A DNA stretch of 7,711 nucleotides from an uncultured Prevotellaceae bacterium (GTDB lineage Bacteria; Bacteroidota; Bacteroidia; Bacteroidales; Muribaculaceae), in the NCBI GenBank assembly GCA_937904375.1, contig CALDIG010000165.1, forward strand, positions 1 through 7,711, read 5' to 3'. Below are positions 1-5,095 of the stretch, in pieces. The position numbers and the translations under genes were made by a program. How positions within the stretch are numbered: the first letter of the stretch is position 1; the number at the start of each line of letters is the position of its first letter. The notes beneath the pieces were generated by a model that was not told the DNA's origin, searched no databases, and worked only from the letters and a program-made list of their open reading frames with translations.

Positions 1-332
1 TAGGTAAAGAATATGATTTAAGAGGTTTGAGTCCGGTTATTTGCGCACTGGCTGTAATTATAGGACATAGCAAATCCATATTTTTAAATTTTACGGGAGG
101 AAAATCGGTGGCGACAGGTATAGGAACAATTTTAGCCTTATCATTTCCTGTTGGTATTATAACTGCTGTAATTTGGAGTGTAATAACTTTTTTTACGAAA
201 TATGTTTCTCTTGGTTCTATAGTTGCAATATCATTAGCTCCAATATTAATGCGAGCAATTAATTCTAATGATTATTATGTAATTTTTATTTGTTTTCAGT
301 TTCTGGTTCTCCAGCTTTTTGTGGTTCCTTGA
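1..332 (+). CDS. plsY: PlsY glycerol-3-phosphate acyltransferase, partial at 5' end and C-terminally aberrant
   Basis: PlsY is an inner-membrane enzyme that transfers an acyl group from acyl-phosphate to glycerol-3-phosphate, making lysophosphatidate, the first step of phospholipid synthesis. The start lies outside the window; the frame is open from base 3 and ends at TGA 330-332, giving 109 visible residues. The family's second cytoplasmic motif is clear: GHSKSIFLNFTGGKSVATG, the glycerol-phosphate-binding GGK loop, followed by hydrophobic membrane segments and TKYVSLGSI. The third motif (the HRxNIxRLLxGxE type) should follow about 10-15 residues after NDYYVIF but is absent. Instead the frame enters the antisense of the nupG 3' end and stops as QFLVLQLFVVP. 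The DNA is very AT-rich (27% GC counted at 181-240, 20% at 241-285) with many ATA and TTA codons, unlike the genes to the right. It is the only plus-strand gene here. The family call is solid; whether the gene is functional, or belongs to this genome at all, is doubtful. Confidence 0.8.
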   Translation, partial: GKEYDLRGLSPVICALAVIIGHSKSIFLNFTGGKSVATGIGTILALSFPVGIITAVIWSVITFFTKYVSLGSIVAISLAPILMRAINSNDYYVIFICFQFLVLQLFVVP

Positions 333-1548
333 AAACGAACATGAATAGTATACCAACAAGGAATGCAAAGCCAGCAAAAATATACCAAGCATTGCTCCAG
401 CCACTACCTGGTCCAACAACAGTATTTTTCACGATTTCTTGTGCTGCAAGCGAGCCAATGGTTGCTCCAAGACCGTTGGTCATTAGCATAAACAAACCTT
501 GAGCGCTAGAGCGAATTGAAGTATCAGTAGTGCGTTCCACATATAGCGAACCAGAAATATTGAAGAAGTCGAATGCCACACCATAAACAATCATCGATAG
601 GATGAGCAGAGCAACTCCAGGGAAACCTGGATTACCAAAACCGAGTAAACCAAAGCGGAACACCCAAGCAAACATAGCAATCAGCATCACTCTCTTGATT
701 CCATAGCGTTTCATGAAGAACGGAATGAGCAATATACAGAGCGTTTCACTAATTTGTGAAATTGAATATAATATTACTGGATAATCTACAGCGAATGCTC
801 CTTTATATTGAGGAATTTCCTTGAAGCTTTCTATAAATGGAGTGGCAAAACCATTAGTAATTTGCAAACACATACCTAGTAACATAGAGAAGATAAAAAA
901 GATTGCCATTTGCTTGTTTTTAAACAATGTAATAGCACGCAACCCTAAAGCATCGATAATACCTTTTTTCTCAACTTTCTTGTTGATAGGACATACTGGC
1001 AATGTGAAGGAATAAAGGAAAAGCATTATGCTAATAACACCACTAACCATAAACTGGTTTTGAGTTGATTTCATGCCAGTGAGGTCAACAAACCACATTG
1101 TTGCGATAAAACCAACAGTTCCAAAAACACGAATTGGCGGGAATTCCTTAACCGTGTCTAGACCTGCTTGTGTTAGCCCATTATATGCAACCGAGTTACT
1201 CAACGATATTGTAGGCATATAGAACGCCACACTTATCGAGTATAAGATAAACAAAGTAGTGAAATCTGGAGTTCCAACTGATGTGGCATACAAAGCAGCA
1301 CCAACCATAAAACCTCCTGCTACTGCATGACAAATACCAAGTAATCTTTGCGCTTGAATCCATCTGTCAGCAACAATTCCCATAAGTGCTGGCATGAAAA
1401 TCGATACTATTCCCTGCATTGCAAAGAATATACCAATATGATCCTTTAAACCAACATTTTTCAAGTAAATACCCATGCAAGTCAGATAAGCTCCCCACGC
1501 AGCATATTGCAGGAAGTTCATGATAATTAATCGATTTTTTAAAGTCAT
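286..1548 (-). CDS. nupG: NupG-type nucleoside:H+ symporter (MFS)
   Basis: A 420-residue major facilitator superfamily protein of the nucleoside:H+ symporter family, which imports nucleosides across the inner membrane with protons. The sequence has about twelve hydrophobic segments, the early loop GIVADRW (residues 57-63) corresponding to the MFS loop 2-3 motif, and the family signature FDFFNISGSLYVE (326-338) in the second half. Length matches the family (about 400-420). The start is ATG at 1546-1548; there is no clear Shine-Dalgarno, as is usual in Bacteroidetes. It begins 34 bases after the stop of the BFN-family gene on the same strand with no terminator between, so it is probably the last gene of that transcript. 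Its tail after the last membrane segment (FKEPQKAGEPETENK) looks like a normal short cytoplasmic end. No terminator hairpin follows the stop, and its last 47 bases overlap plsY head-on. GC is lower than in the next genes. Exact substrate cannot be read from the sequence. Confidence 0.88.
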   Translation of the reverse strand: MTLKNRLIIMNFLQYAAWGAYLTCMGIYLKNVGLKDHIGIFFAMQGIVSIFMPALMGIVADRWIQAQRLLGICHAVAGGFMVGAALYATSVGTPDFTTLFILYSISVAFYMPTISLSNSVAYNGLTQAGLDTVKEFPPIRVFGTVGFIATMWFVDLTGMKSTQNQFMVSGVISIMLFLYSFTLPVCPINKKVEKKGIIDALGLRAITLFKNKQMAIFFIFSMLLGMCLQITNGFATPFIESFKEIPQYKGAFAVDYPVILYSISQISETLCILLIPFFMKRYGIKRVMLIAMFAWVFRFGLLGFGNPGFPGVALLILSMIVYGVAFDFFNISGSLYVERTTDTSIRSSAQGLFMLMTNGLGATIGSLAAQEIVKNTVVGPGSGWSNAWYIFAGFAFLVGILFMFVFKEPQKAGEPETENK

Positions 1549-1582
1549 AATGCTTTTTGTTTTTTGAGTTATTATTATGTTA

Positions 1583-2185
1583 TTATTCTTCAGCTAAATC
1601 TTCGGTTTTCGGCTCGTTGCCGAGTTTCTCGTTGATGGCTTTTTGGATGCTTGCGGCGAGCTCATATTTCTCGAGCTTGACGGCGCGGTTGAGTTTCTTC
1701 TGCAGCTCCTCGACCGTCATGTCGCTAAGGGTGCGCTTGGGCTTCACCGCCACCTTGCCGTCTTTGCCATCCTGAATGAGGAAGCCAGTCTTGTCGAGCA
1801 CCTCCTGAGTGGTGAAGATGGGAGCGTTGGTGCGCAAAGCGAGTGCTATAGCATCACTGGTGCGAGACTCCAGCTCCAAGTCTTGGTCGTTGGTCGAAAG
1901 TTTTAGTTTCGACATAAACACACCCTCGCTGAACTTGTAGATGAGCACTTCGTCGAGGCTGATGCCAAAAGCGTGGAACATGCTCACCATCAGGTCGTGA
2001 GACAAGGGTCGTGGCGGAATCACATGCTCCAGCCTCATGGCAATGGCCTGTGCCTCGGGCACACCCACCACAATAGGCACACGCAGGTCGCCGTCGCGTT
2101 GCTTGAGCAGCAGAGCGTAGGCCCCAGCCTGAATTTGGCTATAGGTGATGCCCATAACGTCCATTTCTATCTTGTTTTCTGTCAT
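1583..2185 (-). CDS. Bifunctional nuclease family (BFN/DUF151) protein with C-terminal UVR motif
   Basis: A 200-residue cytoplasmic protein. Residues 1-150 form a BFN (DUF151) domain: RVPIVVGVPEAQAIAMRLE (35-53), RPLSHDL (59-65) and the highly conserved SRTSDAIALALR (107-118). A UVR-type helical hairpin follows, roughly 158-185 (VEELQKKLNRAV, then LEKYELAASIQKAI), the same motif found in UvrB/UvrC and ClpC-type proteins, where it mediates protein contacts. This BFN-plus-UVR layout at about 200 residues is usual in Bacteroidetes. The domain was named from a plant protein reported to have DNase and RNase activity; whether bacterial members are nucleases is not established, so a substrate should not be assumed. 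The ATG is at 2183-2185. It sits downstream of mnmA, separated by the 7-base repeat array, and 34 bases upstream of nupG. GC is high (57% counted at 1741-1800). Confidence 0.9.
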   Translation of the reverse strand: MTENKIEMDVMGITYSQIQAGAYALLLKQRDGDLRVPIVVGVPEAQAIAMRLEHVIPPRPLSHDLMVSMFHAFGISLDEVLIYKFSEGVFMSKLKLSTNDQDLELESRTSDAIALALRTNAPIFTTQEVLDKTGFLIQDGKDGKVAVKPKRTLSDMTVEELQKKLNRAVKLEKYELAASIQKAINEKLGNEPKTEDLAEE

Positions 2186-2208
2186 TTATCTTAGTATTTT
2201 TTGAATAC

Positions 2209-2297
2209 ACTTAAAACTTAACACTTAACACTTACAACTTAACACTTACAACTTAACACTTACAACTTAACACTTAACACTTACAACTTAACACTTA
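2209..2297. repeat. Perfectly phased heptanucleotide tandem array (13 units) downstream of mnmA
   Basis: The pentamer ACTTA (plus strand) recurs at exactly 7-base intervals thirteen times, starting at 2209, 2216, 2223, 2230, 2237, 2244, 2251, 2258, 2265, 2272, 2279, 2286 and 2293. The two bases between cores are, in order, AA AC AC CA AC CA AC CA AC AC CA AC, so the centre (2230-2271) is three copies of a 14-base unit ACTTACAACTTAAC. On the transcribed (minus) strand the unit is TAAGTNN. The last unit supplies the TAA stop codon of mnmA (2295-2297), so the array starts exactly at the end of the gene and fills most of the spacer to the BFN-family gene. A related shorter array lies on the other side of mnmA. 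Confidence 0.95.
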
Positions 2298-3362
2298 AAG
2301 AGTTATCACTCCGCTGCCGTAGCACAGGTGCTGGTCTTTGTCGTAGATTACGGCAAACTGCCCTGGCGCTATGCCTTGGATGTCCTCGTCGCTCTCGATG
2401 AGCCACTGATTGCCATCGATATGTGACAGATGTCCCTTGGCGAAGTGTGGCGTGTGACGGTTCTTGAAAGTGATTTCGTGACTGTCGCCACTCCCCTGCC
2501 ATGGGTTTCCGCTGATGAAGTGCATCTCGTCGAGGTGTATCTCGCGGCCATACTGCTTGCTCGTGCCGTAACCGTTGCTCACATATATGGCATTGTCCAT
2601 TATATTTTTCTTCACCACATACCAAGGTCCACCGCTCAGTCCCAATCCCTTGCGCTGACCTATAGTGTGGAACCAGTAGCCATTGTGCTCACCCAGCTTG
2701 CGGCCAGTCTCTATCTCGATGATAGGGCCTTTCTTCACGCCCAAGTGACGGCGGATGAAATCGTTATAGTTAATCTGCCCCAAGAAGCAGATACCCTGAC
2801 TGTCCTTACGGCTCGCGTTGGGCAGCTTCACCTGCTGAGCAATCTCACGCACCCGAGCCTTTGGCATCGACCCGATCGGGAAGGTGAGATGGCGCAGCTG
2901 GTCATAGGTGATCTGTGCCAAGAAATCGGTCTGGTCCTTGACGGCATCGACTGCCGTGGCAAGATACTTAGTGCCGTCAACTTCGCATGTGGTGGCATAA
3001 TGACCTGTTGCCGTGAGGTCAAAGTCCTTGCCCCAGCGCTGCTCGAAATATCCAAACTTTATCATGCGGTTGCACATCATGTCGGGATTGGGAGTGAGGC
3101 CCGCCTTGACGGTGCGCAGCGCATATTCCATCACGTTGTCCCAATACTCCTCGTGCAGCGACACCACCTCGAGGGGCAAGCCGTAGCGGTGAGCGATGAG
3201 TGTGCACATCTCGATGTCTTCCTCAGCGCTGCAGTCGCCCTCGTCGTTGTCCATGCCAATGCGGATGTAAAACAGCCTCAAGTCGTGCTCGGCCTGCTCC
3301 ACAAGCTCATGCACAACCACTGCGCTGTCAACTCCTCCCGATACCAGTACCGCTATGTTCAT
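2295..3362 (-). CDS. mnmA: MnmA tRNA-specific 2-thiouridylase
   Basis: A 355-residue cytoplasmic enzyme that installs the 2-thio group on U34 of tRNA-Lys, -Glu and -Gln, using ATP to adenylate the uridine and a persulfide sulfur supplied by the cysteine desulfurase system. Visible elements: the PP-loop ATP-binding motif SGGVDS at residues 8-13; the first catalytic cysteine C97 in TPNPDMMCNRMIKFG; GHYA at 120-123; the second catalytic cysteine C192 in SQGICFLG; the tRNA-contact stretch HTIGQRKGLGLSGG in the central domain; and a C-terminal beta-barrel ending YDKDQHLCYGSGVITL. Both cysteines match the E. coli pair (102 and 199) in context. Length is normal. The ATG is at 3360-3362. It lies between doxX-like and BFN-family genes on the same strand, flanked on both sides by heptad arrays. 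Bacteroidetes often carry several MnmA paralogues; which one this is cannot be told from the window. Confidence 0.95.
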   Translation of the reverse strand: MNIAVLVSGGVDSAVVVHELVEQAEHDLRLFYIRIGMDNDEGDCSAEEDIEMCTLIAHRYGLPLEVVSLHEEYWDNVMEYALRTVKAGLTPNPDMMCNRMIKFGYFEQRWGKDFDLTATGHYATTCEVDGTKYLATAVDAVKDQTDFLAQITYDQLRHLTFPIGSMPKARVREIAQQVKLPNASRKDSQGICFLGQINYNDFIRRHLGVKKGPIIEIETGRKLGEHNGYWFHTIGQRKGLGLSGGPWYVVKKNIMDNAIYVSNGYGTSKQYGREIHLDEMHFISGNPWQGSGDSHEITFKNRHTPHFAKGHLSHIDGNQWLIESDEDIQGIAPGQFAVIYDKDQHLCYGSGVITL

Positions 3363-3381
3363 ATCGAAGTCCTTAGTTCTT

Positions 3382-3414
3382 ACTTAAAACTTAACACTTA
3401 ACATTTATCACTTA
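3382..3414. repeat. Short heptanucleotide array (5 units, one degenerate) upstream of mnmA
   Basis: ACTTA cores at 3382, 3389, 3396 and 3410, with a degenerate ATTTA at 3403, all in 7-base phase. The array occupies most of the spacer between the DoxX-family gene stop (3417-3419) and the mnmA start (3362). Bases 3382-3403 are identical, in the same orientation, to 2209-2230 of the larger array on the other side of mnmA. I found no TAnnTTTG promoter with a CAAA complement in this spacer, so the array is probably transcribed as part of the operon. Confidence 0.9.
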
Positions 3415-3416
3415 GA

Positions 3417-3911
3417 CTACGCTTTCTCGAGCACCTCGCTTTCCTCGTCATCTTTCTCGCTTATGGTGTGAATGGCGACAAGGTAGTCGAGAGAAATCTT
3501 GCCTGGTCCCGCAAGCAACATATACACGAAGATTCCCAAGAACATGATGGGGTAACCCGGCTCGAAGAAAAACATCTGCTGGTCGGCGCCGGCTATGCTT
3601 GTAGCACTTGGTAAGATTGTCTCGGCATAAATCATCACACCTATCGAGGGCAGTAGAGCAAAACGCGTGAAAAGCCCTAAAATGATAAACACCGAGCACA
3701 CAATTTCTATCATCACTATTGTCACCATTGCCGTCTCGCTGATGCCCATCGACGTGAAAGCCGACTCCTTAAGGAGCATCATCTGTCGCACACCAAGCTG
3801 CAAGAACATGAGTCCAGTGAACAATCGCAGGAACAGGCGTGACAGGTTACTGTAGGTGTGACCCACATTCATCATAAACAGGCTCTGAAACCATTTTGGA
3901 ATCTTTGTCAT
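3417..3911 (-). CDS. DoxX family membrane protein
   Basis: A 164-residue inner-membrane protein with four hydrophobic segments at about residues 25-42, 61-80, 84-100 and 117-135. DoxX-family landmarks are RLFLRLFTGLMFLQLGVRQ (first helix with the G..F...G pattern), GLFTRFA (79-85, the loop between helices 2 and 3) and GPGKISLDYL (135-144) just after helix 4. The C-terminal tail is charged (SEKDDEESEVLEKA) and should lie in the cytoplasm. Family members include the DoxD/DoxA quinone oxidoreductase subunits of archaea and many bacterial proteins of unknown role, so a redox function is only a guess here. The ATG is at 3909-3911, 52 bases after the DUF5106-type gene, with which it is probably co-transcribed; mnmA follows after the short heptad array. 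Confidence 0.85.
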   Translation of the reverse strand: MTKIPKWFQSLFMMNVGHTYSNLSRLFLRLFTGLMFLQLGVRQMMLLKESAFTSMGISETAMVTIVMIEIVCSVFIILGLFTRFALLPSIGVMIYAETILPSATSIAGADQQMFFFEPGYPIMFLGIFVYMLLAGPGKISLDYLVAIHTISEKDDEESEVLEKA

Positions 3912-3963
3912 CTCTCTTATGGTGTTTTATTTTTCTCCGAAATGTTAATGCTCTCTTTGTTTC

Positions 3964-4854
3964 TTACCTTGAAATCAAGTCTTTCAGATAATTGACAGTC
4001 TTGTTCTTGGCAATCACCTTAAACTCCTCATCGAGGACAAAAAGACATGGCATGATGCGTATGTCAAGCTTGCTGCCCAGGTCTTTGACGGCTCCCACCT
4101 CCCATTTCTCGCTATAGCTGCGAGAGTCGGCATCCCACTGCTTGGGAACGTCACCAACAATGATATTTATCACCTTGATATATCCCTCGTCAACGAGCCG
4201 GTTAAAAGAAATGTCGGTGCTCAGACGCATACGCTCTATTGAACTGCCACTCTCGCCATCGCTGAACATCACCACATACAAGGTCTCTCCCGAAGCGCGA
4301 TTGTCGCTCAGATGCTTGCGAGCACCGCTTATCGAGGTGTATTCAAAGTCGAGAAGCGGCTCTCCAAGCTTGCTGGTGTTCAAGCGCTTGATTTGCTCGC
4401 TATAGTGGTTGCGAATATCTTTCTTCACCCAACTCGCATCTACCACGCTTTGGGCAAACGTCAGGTAAAGGTCATCGACAATATCGGTATCATGGTAGTA
4501 GAGCAAATACTCGGCGAAAGTCGCCAACTTCAAGAAGTTGTCGTGATTGGCTTGCGACTTGAACATGAGGTTTCTTACCGAACCTAACGACACATTCACA
4601 TCAGCACCGGCCTTCATAATTTCGATATAAGTCATCATCGCCTCGACAAGAAGACTGTCGTTCTCGGCAGCAAAGGGTTTAGTAAGCTCGCAGTTGTCCC
4701 AGAAGTGCTGAACACTATAGTTGCAACGACTTTCTATACTGGAGCAAGTGTCGGGAGCCACAGGGTATTCAAAGAGTGTAGTTATCTCTGCTGCCGCATT
4801 TCTTGCTGAAAATAAACTTATTACAAGTAATAATACTCTAAAAAAACTTTTCAT
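3964..4854 (-). CDS. Secreted DUF5106/thioredoxin-like protein lacking a CxxC
   Basis: A 296-residue exported protein of a Bacteroidetes-specific type. Residues 1-22 are a signal peptide (KSFFR, hydrophobic core LLLVISLF, then ARNAAA before E). Residues ~25-160 resemble the helical DUF5106 region; residues ~163-290 resemble a TlpA-like thioredoxin fold, with LGEPLLDFEYTSISG leading in, the strand ETLYVVMFSD, and a cis-proline region IRIMPCLFVLDEEFKVIAK (P269). At the site where active members have a CxxC after the first strand, this protein reads FSDGESGSSIER, with no cysteine, so disulfide exchange is not expected. The in-frame ATG at 4920 would put 22 untypical residues before the signal peptide and lies inside the promoter, so the ATG at 4852-4854 was chosen. 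It is first in a probable operon with the DoxX gene. The family call comes from remembered family patterns; the exact role is unknown. Confidence 0.75.
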   Translation of the reverse strand: MKSFFRVLLLVISLFSARNAAAEITTLFEYPVAPDTCSSIESRCNYSVQHFWDNCELTKPFAAENDSLLVEAMMTYIEIMKAGADVNVSLGSVRNLMFKSQANHDNFLKLATFAEYLLYYHDTDIVDDLYLTFAQSVVDASWVKKDIRNHYSEQIKRLNTSKLGEPLLDFEYTSISGARKHLSDNRASGETLYVVMFSDGESGSSIERMRLSTDISFNRLVDEGYIKVINIIVGDVPKQWDADSRSYSEKWEVGAVKDLGSKLDIRIMPCLFVLDEEFKVIAKNKTVNYLKDLISR

Positions 4855-4891
4855 TAAAATAATTATAATATTAATATTACTTTTTAACTTG

Positions 4892-4923
4892 CTAAGGTAC
4901 GGCAAAAAAACACAACACACAAA
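4892..4923 (-). promoter_or_regulatory. Bacteroidetes-type promoter for the DUF5106-to-nupG run
   Basis: Read on the minus strand: TTTG (4920-4923), 20 bases, then TACCTTAG (4892-4899), one mismatch from the TAnnTTTG consensus at -7, with the usual TTTG -33 box and spacing. It lies directly after the terminator at 4951-4991 and gives a leader of roughly 30 bases before the ATG at 4854. An alternative -7 box with an exact match (TAAGTTTG, 4920-4927) overlaps the -33 box, but its own -33 partner (4951-4954) is 23 bases away, less ideal. Confidence 0.55.
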
Positions 4924-4950
4924 CTTATTGCACTAAAAAAAACTTAAAGG

Positions 4951-4991
4951 CAAAAAAAATCCCCCTCGGGCGATTGCTGCACGAGAGGGAT
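4951..4991 (-). terminator. Intrinsic terminator after tRNA-Thr
   Basis: On the minus strand ATCCCTCTCG pairs with CGAGGGGGAT (10 base pairs, one G-U) around a 13-base loop, followed by eight T residues (4952-4959). It lies 5 bases after the tRNA 3' end and closes the transcript of the tRNA and possibly of the DUF4270 and GlgA-like genes. Confidence 0.9.
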
Positions 4992-4996
4992 CAGTG

Positions 4997-5069
4997 AGCC
5001 ACGAACGGGACTCGAACCCGTGACCTACGCGTTACGAATGCGTTGCTCTACCGACTGAGCTATTGTGGC
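4997..5069 (-). tRNA. tRNA-Thr (anticodon CGU)
   Basis: A 73-base cloverleaf without encoded CCA. Acceptor 5' strand is GCCACAA, D stem GCUC/GAGC, anticodon arm ACGCA-UUCGUAA-CGCGU with anticodon CGU (reads ACG), variable AGGUC, T arm ACGGG-UUCGAGU-CCCGU, acceptor 3' strand UCGUGGC and discriminator U73. D and T stems pair fully. Two positions do not: A6 with C67 in the acceptor and A31 with C39 at the bottom of the anticodon stem; both are A-C pairs. All invariant positions I checked (U8, A14, G18-G19, U33, GGUUCGA-type T loop) are present. The 5' end is only 26 bases from the stop codon of the DUF4270 gene, with no evident promoter in between. Confidence 0.93.
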
Positions 5070-5095
5070 TTGATGCTTGTCTAAAGAGTGGCAAG

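Noticed and set aside
290..502. Plus-strand open frame of 70 codons at the left end
   Set aside because: It lies entirely in the antisense of nupG and has no recognisable features.
2209..2297. Heptad array as a possible CRISPR array
   Set aside because: The unit is 7 bases with no unique spacers and no cas genes nearby; it is a simple tandem repeat.
2430..3401. 323-codon open frame on the plus strand opposite mnmA
   Set aside because: It mirrors the mnmA gene, has no recognisable domain, and its end runs into the heptad array; mnmA on the other strand has all catalytic motifs.
4855..4920. Upstream in-frame ATG start (4920) for the DUF5106-type gene
   Set aside because: It would add 22 residues in front of a normal signal peptide and would start inside the predicted promoter.
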